Source: Falsiroseomonas sp046052145
Lineage (GTDB): Bacteria; Pseudomonadota; Alphaproteobacteria; Acetobacterales; Acetobacteraceae
DNA: 64,000 nucleotides
Direction of reading: 5' to 3'
NCBI GenBank assembly: GCA_046052145.1
Contig: JBJOMW010000001.1
Coordinates: forward strand, 62,001-126,000
Both the position numbers and the translations under genes were made by a program. The number at the start of each line of letters is the position of its first letter. Position 1 is the stretch's first letter. The notes beneath the pieces were generated by a model that saw nothing but the letters and a program-made list of their open reading frames with translations, ran no database searches and was not told the DNA's origin. This document shows positions 1 through 7,213 of the stretch, piece by piece.

Positions 1-11
1 GGGTCGAATCT

Positions 12-72
12 CCCTCTCCCGCGGAGCGGGGGAGGGTGGCTGAGTGACGTGCCGAAGGCCTGCCTTCGGCAC
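12..72. terminator. two adjacent hairpins downstream of asd
   Basis: Two stem-loops lie side by side. Positions 12-22 pair with 26-36 (11 bp, one mismatch, 3-base loop). Positions 49-58 pair perfectly with 63-72 (10 bp, loop CCTG). They sit after the stop codon of the minus-strand asd gene, so they may end its transcript. Neither has a long T-run, so factor-independent termination is uncertain. The first hairpin closely resembles the one at 10515-10540 inside the phage-like cluster. Confidence 0.4.
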
Positions 73-146
73 GACGCGAAGCCGGGAGGGGGCGCGAGCA
101 CCCCCCCAAGCAACGCCCCCGCCCTACGGACGAGGAAGAAGCAGCC

Positions 147-1157
147 TCAGGCCGCCGCCTTCAGCCCCGGCACGCGTTCCGCGATCTGCACCGCGTTCAG
201 CGCAGCGCCCTTCAGCAGCTGGTCGCCGCAGACGAACAGGTCGAGGCCATGCGCGCCGAAGACCAGGTTCTGGCGGATGCGGCCCACTTCGCAATCATCC
301 TGGCCCGTCGCCGTCAGCGGCATCGGGTAGAGCTTGTTGGCGACGTCATCCACCACCTTCACGCCCGGCGCCGTGCGCAGAACGTCGCGCGCGGCCTCTG
401 GTGTGATGGGCTTCTCGGTCTCGATGGTGATCGCTTCCGCATGCACGCGCATGGTCGGGATGCGGACGGCGGTGCAGGACACGGGGAGATCGGGCAGGCC
501 CATGATCTTCCGTGTTTCCCAGACCACCTTCATCTCCTCCTTCGTGTAGCCATTGGGCTGGAAGGCATCGATGTGCGGGATGACGTTGAAGGCGATGGGG
601 TGGGCGAAGACCTCATTCTGCGCCTTCGTACCCTCGACCAGCACGCGCTTCGTCTCCCGCTCCAGCTCGGCCATGCCCTCGGCGCCGGCGCCGGAGGTGG
701 CCTGGTAGGTCGAGACGATCACGCGCTTGATGCCGAAGGCCTTGTGCAGCGGCGCCAGCGCGACCACGGCGATCGCGGTGGTGCAGTTCGGGTTGGCGAT
801 CAGGCGCGCATCGCCGATGGCGCCCGCATTCACCTCCGGCACCACCAGCGGCACAGCGTCGTCCAGGCGGAAGGCGGAGGAATTATCCACCACCGTCACC
901 CCGGCCGCGACTAACGCCGGCGCATGCTGCTTGGCGAAATCGCCCGAGACCGCGAGCAAAGCGAGGTCGAGGTCCTTCGCCTTTTCGGGCGTGAATTCCT
1001 CGATCGTGATCTCCCCGAACGGCGTCGCGACCCGCGTGCCCGCACTGCGGCCCGAGGCGAAGAGGCGGAGTTTCGTCACCGGGAAGCGCCGCCGCCCCAG
1101 GACCTCCACCAGCTCCTTCCCCACCGCACCGGTGGCGCCGATCACACCGACCCGCAT
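147..1157 (-). CDS. asd: aspartate-semialdehyde dehydrogenase
   Basis: This enzyme reduces aspartyl-4-phosphate to aspartate semialdehyde with NADPH, at the branch point to lysine/diaminopimelate, threonine and methionine. The 336-residue protein opens with the nucleotide-binding motif GATGAVGKELVEVL. It has the catalytic cysteine in NPNCTT and the catalytic histidine region RVHAEA, and its length is normal for the family. The start at 1157 is chosen over an ATG eight codons upstream because AAGGAGGG lies just before it at good spacing. It is divergent from the lysyl-tRNA synthetase gene across about 170 bases. Identification is secure. Confidence 0.95.
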   Translation of the reverse strand: MRVGVIGATGAVGKELVEVLGRRRFPVTKLRLFASGRSAGTRVATPFGEITIEEFTPEKAKDLDLALLAVSGDFAKQHAPALVAAGVTVVDNSSAFRLDDAVPLVVPEVNAGAIGDARLIANPNCTTAIAVVALAPLHKAFGIKRVIVSTYQATSGAGAEGMAELERETKRVLVEGTKAQNEVFAHPIAFNVIPHIDAFQPNGYTKEEMKVVWETRKIMGLPDLPVSCTAVRIPTMRVHAEAITIETEKPITPEAARDVLRTAPGVKVVDDVANKLYPMPLTATGQDDCEVGRIRQNLVFGAHGLDLFVCGDQLLKGAALNAVQIAERVPGLKAAA

Positions 1158-1325
1158 CGGGGTCCCTCCTTCCATATGCAAACGGCGGGGAGATAGCGCA
1201 AAGACCGGGCGGGGCCAAATGCGGCGAGCGGGGGACTGGCCTGCAGCCTCATTGCCGGGGTCGCATCGCCCGGCCGGCGCACCTATAAGGCGCGATCACC
1301 CGATCATCGGACCCAGCCGAGCCCC

Positions 1326-2942
1326 ATGTCAGACGCCGACTTCTCCGCCACCAAGGCCTGGCCCTTCGAGGAGGCCCGCAAGGTCGCCGCCCGGGTGGCG
1401 GCCTCGGGCAAAGGGACGGCGCTGTTCGAGACGGGCTACGGCCCCTCGGGCCTGCCGCATATCGGCACCTTCGGCGAAGTCGCCCGCACCACCTGGGTGC
1501 GGAACGCCTTTTCCCGAGTGACCGGCCTGCCGTCGCGGCTGGTGGCGTTCAGCGACGACATGGATGGGCTGCGAAAGGTCCCGGATAACGTCCCGAACAA
1601 GGAGATGCTGGCCAGTCATCTCGGCAAGCCGGTGACCGCGATCCCCGACCCCTTCGGCACGCATGAAAGCTTCGGGCATCACAACAACGCCCGGCTGCGC
1701 AGCTTCCTCGACCAGTTCGGCTTCGAATACGAATTCGCCTCGTCGTCCGACTACTACAAGTCCGGCCGCTTCGATGCGGCGCTGATCCGGATGGCGGAGC
1801 GGCATGAACAGGTGAAGGCGGTGATCCTGCCCACCCTCGGGCCTGATCGCCGCGCGACCTATTCGCCCTTCCTGCCGATCCACCCGAAGACCGGCGTGGT
1901 GATGCAGGTGCCGATGGACGAAGTTCGCCCGGCGGAAGACCTGCTGGTCTGGACCGATCCCGCCACCGGCGAACGCTTCGGCACGCGCATCACCGGCGGG
2001 CATTGCAAGGCGCAATGGAAGGCGGATTGGGCGCTGCGCTGGTATGCGCTCGGCGTCGATTACGAGATGTCGGGCAAGGACCTGATCGACAGCGTGAGGC
2101 TGTCGGGGGCGATCTGCCGCGTGCTGGGCGGCGAGCCGCCCATCGGCTTCACCTATGAGCTCTTCCTCGATGAGGAAGGGACGAAGATCAGCAAGTCGAA
2201 GGGCAACGGCCTCTCGATCGAGGAATGGCTGCACTACGCCCCGCCCGAAAGCCTCGCGCAGTTCATGTACAACCAGCCGCAGCGCGCCAAGCGGCTGTTC
2301 TTCGACGTGATCCCGCGCGCGGTGGATGAATACGTCCAGAACCTGGATCGCCTGCGCGCGACGCCAACGCCCGACAACCCGGCCTGGCACATCCATGGCG
2401 GCGGCACCAACGACCCCGGCTCGCCCATCTCCTTCACGATGCTGCTGAACCTGGCCAGCGTCATCAACGCGGATAATCCGGAGATGCTGTGGGGCTTCCT
2501 GCAGCGCTATGCGCCGGGCGTGACACCGGACAGCCACCCGCTGGTGGCGCGTCTGATCGAGCGCGCGGTCGCCTATTACCGCGACCGCGTCGTGCCGGAG
2601 AAGAAGCACCGCGCCGCGACGTCCGCGGAAGCGGAAGCGATGCGCGCGCTGGCCGGCATGTTGCGCGACCGCGTGCAGGAGCTGGAAGCCCTGCCGCCAG
2701 ATGAGCGTGCCAAGTCCATCCAGGATCTGGTCTATGACGCCGGAAGGCGCGAGCCCTTCCTGGAAGCCGCGAAGGATGGCGGCCGCCCCGGCGTCTCGCG
2801 CGCCTGGTTCAATGCGCTCTACCAGGTGCTGCTCGGCCAGCCGGAAGGCCCGCGCTTCGGCGGCTTCGTCGCGCTCTACGGCATCGCCGGCACGATCGGG
2901 CTGATCGAGACCGCACTCGAACGCGATCCCGCCGCCGCATGA
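1326..2942 (+). CDS. lysS: lysyl-tRNA synthetase, class I
   Basis: This enzyme charges tRNA-Lys in the cytoplasm. It is the archaeal-type class I form (also called LysK), which replaces the class II enzyme in many alphaproteobacteria. The 538-residue protein carries the class I nucleotide-binding signature as GPSGLPHIGTFGE at about residues 39-51 and the KMSKS-type loop as KISKSKGNGLS near residue 286. The C-terminal half is the helical anticodon-binding region. It is divergent from asd. A TATAAG -10-like hexamer lies about 40 bases upstream of the ATG, but no matching -35 was found. Confidence is high. Confidence 0.95.
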   Translation: MSDADFSATKAWPFEEARKVAARVAASGKGTALFETGYGPSGLPHIGTFGEVARTTWVRNAFSRVTGLPSRLVAFSDDMDGLRKVPDNVPNKEMLASHLGKPVTAIPDPFGTHESFGHHNNARLRSFLDQFGFEYEFASSSDYYKSGRFDAALIRMAERHEQVKAVILPTLGPDRRATYSPFLPIHPKTGVVMQVPMDEVRPAEDLLVWTDPATGERFGTRITGGHCKAQWKADWALRWYALGVDYEMSGKDLIDSVRLSGAICRVLGGEPPIGFTYELFLDEEGTKISKSKGNGLSIEEWLHYAPPESLAQFMYNQPQRAKRLFFDVIPRAVDEYVQNLDRLRATPTPDNPAWHIHGGGTNDPGSPISFTMLLNLASVINADNPEMLWGFLQRYAPGVTPDSHPLVARLIERAVAYYRDRVVPEKKHRAATSAEAEAMRALAGMLRDRVQELEALPPDERAKSIQDLVYDAGRREPFLEAAKDGGRPGVSRAWFNALYQVLLGQPEGPRFGGFVALYGIAGTIGLIETALERDPAAA

Positions 2943-2968
2943 TACGAAGCGGACGAAGTTCCGATTTG

Positions 2969-3080
2969 CGGCCCGAAGGGCCGAGCGGCCGAATGGCCGC
3001 CGCGGCAAGTGCCGCGAAGCCAAGCCGCGCGGATGCGCGGCGCCCGGCGTCTGAGGGGCACGAAGGCAAAGCCTTCGTGC
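2969..3080. repeat. array of five consecutive perfect hairpins
   Basis: Five inverted repeats follow one another in 112 bases: 2969-2974/2978-2983, 2985-2990/2995-3000, 3001-3007/3010-3016, 3024-3030/3035-3041 and 3058-3067/3071-3080. All arms are perfectly complementary with 2-4 base loops. The array fills the gap between the lysyl-tRNA synthetase stop and the MprF-like start. It may stabilise or terminate the upstream mRNA, or be a REP-like palindromic repeat cluster. No T-run follows. Confidence 0.6.
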
Positions 3081-3104
3081 GCATCAAATGACGGCGCGCG
3101 TGGC

Positions 3105-5066
3105 ATGAAGAGCTGGCTGCCCGTGCTGAAGAAGCACGGCATGACGGTCTTCGGGCTGCTGCTGCTGGTCGCGGCCATCTACGTCGCGCAGAAGGAATTC
3201 CGCGACCTCTCGGTCGCGCAGATCCGCGCGGCGCTGGCAGCGATCCCGGCCGCGACGCTCTGGACGGCGGCGGGCTGGACGGTGCTCGCCTTCGCGGTGC
3301 TGACCATCTACGATCGGCTCGGCAGCGTCTATGCGGGCCATCCGGTCAGCTACGGGCGCACTTCGCTCGCCTCCTTCTGCGCCTATACGCTGGCGCATAA
3401 TCTGGGCTTCGCGGCGGTGTCCGGGGCAGCGGTGCGCTACCGCTTCTACGCCGCCTGGGGCCTGCCGCCGCTGGCCATCGCCAAGGTGGTCGCCTTCACC
3501 AGCCTCACCTTCGGCCTCGGTGGCTTCGCGCTGGGCGGCCTCGTGCTGGTGGTGGAGCCCGAGGTGATTCCTGGCCTCGGCAACCATGTGCCGCATTGGA
3601 TGATGCAGGGCATCGGGCTGGCGATGTGGGCGCTCGTCCTCGCCTACATCACCATGTCGCGCATCCGCAGCCATGTGACGCTGTTCGGCCATCGCGTGGA
3701 TCTGCCGGGCTTCCGCATGGCGCTGGCGCAGACCGTGCTGGCCAGCGTGGATGTCGCCGTCACCGCGATGATCTTCTATGTGCTGCTGCCGAAGGCCGAG
3801 GGCCTCACCTTCCTGCATTTCCTCGGCATCTACATCGCCGCCTATATCGCCGGCATCGCGGCGAGCCTGCCGGGCGGCATCGGCGTGTTCGACCTGGCCA
3901 TCGTCATTGGCCTGCGCCCCTGGCTGAGCGAGGCGGAGGTGGTCGGCGCGCTGCTGGTCTTCCGGCTGTATTACTACATCGTGCCGCTGTTCCTGGCCGG
4001 GACGCTGTTCGCCGGCTTCGAGGTGGCGCAGCGCCGCCATGTCTTCGCGCGCTTCGGCGCGGAACAACGTGTGGCCGATGCGCTGGAAGTGCCGGCGGTG
4101 GCAGGTCTCGCCGGGCTTGGCGGCACGGTGCTGCTGTTCCTTGCCGCGCTGCCGACACGCTATTCCGCGCTGCCGGATTGGGCGGGGTACGAAGCGGCGC
4201 TCGCCTCGCATTTCGCGGCCTCCGTCGTCGGCTCGCTGCTGCTGGTGATGGCCTATGGGCTGCTGCGGCGGCTGACCATCGCCTGGGGGCTCAGCATCCT
4301 GCTGCTGCTGAACGGCGCGCTGATCTGCTGGCTGCGCGACGATCCCTGGTGGCTCTGGGGCGCCTTCCTGCTGGTCGCGGCGCTGGTCGGCGCGATGCGC
4401 AGCGCCTTCTACCGCGATGCGCGGCTGATGCGCGAACCGCTGCAGCCGCAGACGCTGGCAGCACTCGGCGTCGTCGCGGTCTGCGCGATCCTGCTCGCGA
4501 TGGTGTCCTATGGCGGCAAGGTCGGCGACGAGGGCTGGTACGAGGTCGTGTTCTCCCCCCTCGCGCCCGACAGCCTGCGCTTCACCGTGGGGCTGGCGGC
4601 GGTGCTGCTGCTGGTCGGCATGATGCGGCTGCTGCGGCCGGTGAAGATCCGCCCCGAGCCCTGGACGCCCGAGATTCGCACGCGGCTGCGCGCCATTGGC
4701 GGCGCCGCGCCCGAGACGGCGGATGGCGCGGTGTTCGGCGAGGCCGGGCGCGCGGGCTTCGCCTTCCTGCGGCGCGACGGGCTCTGGCTCGCGCTGGGCG
4801 ATCCAGTGGGCGAGGAGCGCGACCGGATCTCCGCCATCTGGCGCTTCCGCGACATGTGCGAGCGGGCGGGCGTGGAGCCGGCTTTCTGGCGCGTCTCGCC
4901 AGCCTTGCTGCGGGTCTATGGCGATATCGGCCTCACCGCCTTCGCGCTCGGCCCGCCGCCAGCGGGGGAGCCGCAGCGCTATCTGGCCTGCCGGGCGGAG
5001 AAGGACCTTGAGAAGCTGATGGCGCTGCTGCCGGCGCAGGAGCCGGGCAGCGCGGCGGGGCGGTAG
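3105..5066 (+). CDS. MprF-like membrane protein with shortened synthase domain
   Basis: MprF/LpiA proteins make aminoacyl-phosphatidylglycerol with a cytoplasmic C-terminal GNAT-like (DUF2156) domain and flip it with an N-terminal membrane domain. Here the first ~520 residues are a multi-helix membrane region typical of the flippase, including LPGGIGVFDLAIVIGL. The C-terminal domain begins normally (AGFAFLRRDGLWLALGDPVG, GDIGLTAF) but then jumps to PQRYLACRAEKDL, which resembles the extreme C-terminus of the family. The protein is 653 residues, against roughly 850 for full-length members, so about 170-200 residues of catalytic domain appear missing without a frameshift. The start at 3105 is chosen because the upstream in-frame codons overlap the hairpin array. 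The flippase may work while synthesis is probably lost (inference). Confidence 0.75.
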   Translation: MKSWLPVLKKHGMTVFGLLLLVAAIYVAQKEFRDLSVAQIRAALAAIPAATLWTAAGWTVLAFAVLTIYDRLGSVYAGHPVSYGRTSLASFCAYTLAHNLGFAAVSGAAVRYRFYAAWGLPPLAIAKVVAFTSLTFGLGGFALGGLVLVVEPEVIPGLGNHVPHWMMQGIGLAMWALVLAYITMSRIRSHVTLFGHRVDLPGFRMALAQTVLASVDVAVTAMIFYVLLPKAEGLTFLHFLGIYIAAYIAGIAASLPGGIGVFDLAIVIGLRPWLSEAEVVGALLVFRLYYYIVPLFLAGTLFAGFEVAQRRHVFARFGAEQRVADALEVPAVAGLAGLGGTVLLFLAALPTRYSALPDWAGYEAALASHFAASVVGSLLLVMAYGLLRRLTIAWGLSILLLLNGALICWLRDDPWWLWGAFLLVAALVGAMRSAFYRDARLMREPLQPQTLAALGVVAVCAILLAMVSYGGKVGDEGWYEVVFSPLAPDSLRFTVGLAAVLLLVGMMRLLRPVKIRPEPWTPEIRTRLRAIGGAAPETADGAVFGEAGRAGFAFLRRDGLWLALGDPVGEERDRISAIWRFRDMCERAGVEPAFWRVSPALLRVYGDIGLTAFALGPPPAGEPQRYLACRAEKDLEKLMALLPAQEPGSAAGR

Positions 5067-5079
5067 CGCGCGCCTTACT

Positions 5080-5724
5080 TCACTGACTGGCCCAGACGAT
5101 CCTGTGCATGAACGACAGCTCGTCCAATGCGAATGAATATCCTGGATGCGCTGGGTTCAGGCTGCCGAGCTCCACGCGGCGCGCGCTCTGGCGGCGTAAT
5201 TCCTTCGCCATCACCTCGCCCTTCTTCGTCCGCACCACCACGCGGTCGCCGCGGCGCACCGGCGCGGCGGGGCTCACGATCACCACATCGCCGTCGCGGA
5301 AGACTGGCTCCATGCTCTCGCCGCTGATTTCCAGCGCATAGGCATGCGGGTCCGGCACATCGGGCACCGAAATCTCGTCCCAGCCGCCACCGACGGGATA
5401 GCCGCCATCGTCGAAGAAGCCCTCGCTGCCGGCCTGGGCCAGACCGATCAGCGGAATGCGCCGCCCCGGCGCCGCCCGACCGCGCGGCAGCGCCGGCGCG
5501 CCGGTCACCAGCGCGGCAAAGGCATCCACCGCCGTGCTCGTCGCCGCCAGCACCTTCGAGACGCTTTCCGTCGAAGGCCAGCGCGCGCGGCCATCCGGCC
5601 CGGTGCGCTTCGACGGGTTGAAGGCGGTGGGGTCGAGCCCCGCCCGGCGCGCGAGGCCAGAGGCCGAGAGCCCGTTCTCCGCCGCGAGCGCGTCGATCGC
5701 CCGCCAGACATCCTCGTGCCGCAT
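5080..5724 (-). CDS. S24-family LexA/CI-like transcriptional regulator
   Basis: This is a 214-residue repressor-protease. An N-terminal helix-turn-helix (about residues 16-37, LSASGLARRAGLDPTAF) is followed by a peptidase S24 domain. The Ser-Lys dyad is visible as Ser137 in ISGESMEP and Lys174 in EVMAKEL. An Ala-Gly pair in GLAQAGSEG (98-99) sits where LexA/CI proteins self-cleave. Family members repress target genes until activated RecA triggers cleavage. It is transcribed away from the podovirus-like cluster and shares its 190-base upstream region, as a prophage repressor would. It is not a canonical LexA: the HTH and the linker differ. The start at 5724 is chosen over 5760 because GGAAGGG lies upstream. 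Confidence 0.85.
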   Translation of the reverse strand: MRHEDVWRAIDALAAENGLSASGLARRAGLDPTAFNPSKRTGPDGRARWPSTESVSKVLAATSTAVDAFAALVTGAPALPRGRAAPGRRIPLIGLAQAGSEGFFDDGGYPVGGGWDEISVPDVPDPHAYALEISGESMEPVFRDGDVVIVSPAAPVRRGDRVVVRTKKGEVMAKELRRQSARRVELGSLNPAHPGYSFALDELSFMHRIVWASQ

Positions 5725-5840
5725 CCTCGCCAGCCCTTCCGTCCGTGACGCGCTGCACACGCCGCGCGAGTCCGCTGGGCCCGCCGCCCCTGGGCATCAC
5801 ATCCTAGGTTTCGATTCTGAAGGCAATAGGAACATGTGCC

Positions 5841-5890
5841 TTGCAACCGAGGATGGAACGACCTAACCTGCGGTTGTTCTTGATATGTTC
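5841..5890 (+). promoter_or_regulatory. promoter with LexA-type SOS box
   Basis: A sigma-70-like promoter is visible: TTGCAA (5841-5846), a 17-base spacer, then TAACCT (5864-5869). Over the predicted transcription start lies GTTC (5876-5879), 7 bases, GTTC (5887-5890). That is exactly the direct-repeat LexA box described for alphaproteobacteria (GTTC-N7-GTTC). In addition CAACCG (5844-5849) and CGGTTG (5871-5876) are inverted repeats. The gene at 5915 starts 24 bases after the box, with GGAGGA at 5897-5902 as ribosome site. The site would let LexA, or the divergent S24 protein, block this promoter. A chance match is possible but is unlikely in a gap this short. Confidence 0.6.
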
Positions 5891-5914
5891 AGGTTCGGAG
5901 GAAGGAATCCCCCC

Positions 5915-6364
5915 ATGCCCATCTCCCCCAGCCGCAGCCCCATCCTGGCCAGCCTCGCCAAGGCGGAGCCCTTTGCATCGGCCGAGGAGGCCTGGTTCTG
6001 GACCATGGCCGCCCTGATCGCCCGGCACGACGGCGCGCGCCTCTCGGCCGCCCGCGGCAGCGTCGTGCGCCCGTGTGAGCCCGACGATGTGGTGAAATGC
6101 CTCGACCGGCTGTACCGCCAGCGCCGGATCGAGCTTGCCCATGCGCGTATCCTGCGCCTCTGGGGTGAGCGCGGCACCGCCCCCAACCCGCGCATCCCGG
6201 CCGAGCGCGGCGATCTGCGCCTGTGGCGGGAAGCGATGGAGCGGCTGGATTTCCCGCTGCGCCAGAAGGGCATCGTCGCCGGCCCCCCGCGCGGCATGAC
6301 CCCACCCGCGGAGGGCGCGGCCGTGATCTTCTTCCCCGGGCAGCGGGCGGAGGCGCCGGCGTGA
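5915..6364 (+). CDS. unknown protein, first gene after the SOS-type promoter
   Basis: This 149-residue soluble protein belongs to no family I can name. It has a conserved-looking core, EEAWFWTMAALIARHDGAR, followed by VVRPCEPDDVVKCLDRLYRQ and a helical stretch ending in LDFPLRQKGIV. No membrane segment or signal peptide is seen. I vaguely recognise this pattern from other Rhodospirillales but attach no function. The start at 5915 is chosen for the ribosome site GGAGGA about 12 bases upstream; an ATG at 5885 lies inside the LexA-type box and is rejected. The stop overlaps the GTG of the next gene, so the two are translationally coupled. Position suggests a regulator or accessory factor of the particle cluster. 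Confidence 0.7.
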   Translation: MPISPSRSPILASLAKAEPFASAEEAWFWTMAALIARHDGARLSAARGSVVRPCEPDDVVKCLDRLYRQRRIELAHARILRLWGERGTAPNPRIPAERGDLRLWREAMERLDFPLRQKGIVAGPPRGMTPPAEGAAVIFFPGQRAEAPA

Positions 6365-6789
6365 CGCGCCTGTCCCACCATCGGCTGATGGCGGACGAAC
6401 CCGGCCAGCGCATCTGGCTGGTCTTCGGCGGCCAGGCGGACCAGCCTTGGCTGCGCCTGCTGCGGCCGGGCTTCCGCCACTGCTTCGCCGCGCTGGCCGA
6501 TGAGGCGGGCTGGACCGTGATGGAACCGCTCTCGGGCCGGCTGCTGGTCGCACGGCTGCCGGTGCCGGCGGGGTTCCATCTGCCGGGCTTCTATGCGCGC
6601 GCCGGGCTTGCGGTGCTCGGGCCCTTCCTGGCCGCCGCACCCCGCGCGCGGCGGCTGCCCGCGATCGCGCCGCTCACCTGCGTCGGCCTCTGCCGGGCGC
6701 TGCTCGGGCCGGGCGCGCCCTTCGCGCTGACGCCCTATGGGCTGTTCAGGGCGCTGGGGGGCGCGACAAAAATAGGAAAAAGTTCTTGA
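6361..6789 (+). CDS. unknown protein coupled to the preceding gene
   Basis: This 142-residue protein starts with GTG inside the stop of the preceding gene (GTGA overlap). It has two visible blocks: an N-terminal part with WLVFGGQADQPWLRLLRPGF and HCFAAL, and a C-terminal block TCVGLCRALLGPGAPFALTP ending near YGLFRAL. Small proteins with a Cys-containing 'TCV..VKR.LG' block and a terminal 'LTP.QLYR.L' occur next to podovirus-like gene sets. A cysteine-peptidase-like role is conceivable but unproven. It ends in AAAATAGGAAAAAG, an unusually A-rich stretch for this DNA, directly before the next promoter. The function is unknown. Confidence 0.7.
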   Translation: MTRLSHHRLMADEPGQRIWLVFGGQADQPWLRLLRPGFRHCFAALADEAGWTVMEPLSGRLLVARLPVPAGFHLPGFYARAGLAVLGPFLAAAPRARRLPAIAPLTCVGLCRALLGPGAPFALTPYGLFRALGGATKIGKSS

Positions 6790-6814
6790 CTCAGGCGTGA
6801 CGCCCGCGCTATCA
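6786..6814 (+). promoter_or_regulatory. putative promoter of the structural gene block
   Basis: TTGACT (6786-6791), a 17-base spacer and CTATCA (6809-6814) form a good sigma-70-like promoter at the very end of the upstream gene. The palindrome GGCGTGACGCC (6794-6804, 5-1-5) lies inside the spacer, where a repressor would block polymerase. The expected start is near 6821, about 55 bases before a strong hairpin. This would drive the head and tail genes separately from the two unknown genes. Confidence 0.5.
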
Positions 6815-6874
6815 CCGCTGTGCCACGGGGCGAATTGCGTCCCGCGGCGTCCTCCTCCCCGGTTCTCCCCACCT

Positions 6875-6917
6875 CGAAGGCCCGCCCGGCACCCCGCCGG
6901 GCGGGCCTTCGCCTTTT
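6875..6917 (+). terminator. intrinsic terminator or attenuator before the head genes
   Basis: A perfect 15-bp stem (6876-6890 with 6896-6910, loop ACCCC), extendable to 16 bp by 6875/6911, is followed by CCTTTTC. It lies downstream of the promoter at 6786-6814 and 48 bases before the first head gene. If it works as a terminator, structural-gene transcription needs read-through or antitermination. Alternatively it ends the transcript of the two upstream genes. Confidence 0.6.
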
Positions 6918-6964
6918 CGGGATGCCGGGGTGGTCCCCCTTCTCCGTCCGCAAAGGTGCTCCGC

Positions 6965-7213
6965 ATGGGTGGCCTGTTCCGCGCGCCGCAGCCGGTGGTG
7001 ATCGAAGCGCCCCCAGAGCCGGTCCAGCAGCAAAGCGTCGCGCAGGCCGAAGCCGCGACCACCGAAGCCGCCGAGACCGCCGCGCGGACCGAGCGTGTGC
7101 AGGCCACCACACGCGCGCGCCGCGGCATCGCCGGCACCATCGCCACCAGCCCGCGCGGCGTGCTGGAGCCGCTGCCCATCTTCGCCATCCGCAAGACGCT
7201 GCTCGGGGAATGA
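6965..7213 (+). CDS. small podovirus-type head-region protein
   Basis: This 82-residue protein begins MGGLFRAPQPVVIEAP, has an Ala/Glu/Gln-rich helical middle (roughly 25-50), and ends in a basic Gly-rich segment, GTIATSPRGVLEPL, then AIRKTLLGE. Small proteins with this layout and an RKTLLGE-like ending are common at the head of portal-capsid operons in podovirus-like genomes. Their role in the particle is not known to me. The stop overlaps the start of the portal gene (ATGA), so it is co-translated with it. Confidence is good that it is a real phage-type gene, low for function. Confidence 0.75.
   Translation: MGGLFRAPQPVVIEAPPEPVQQQSVAQAEAATTEAAETAARTERVQATTRARRGIAGTIATSPRGVLEPLPIFAIRKTLLGE

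Noticed and set aside
5080..5724. Calling the S24 protein LexA
   Set aside because: The catalytic domain fits, but the N-terminal HTH and linker differ from LexA, and the gene sits beside phage-like genes. A separate lexA is expected elsewhere.
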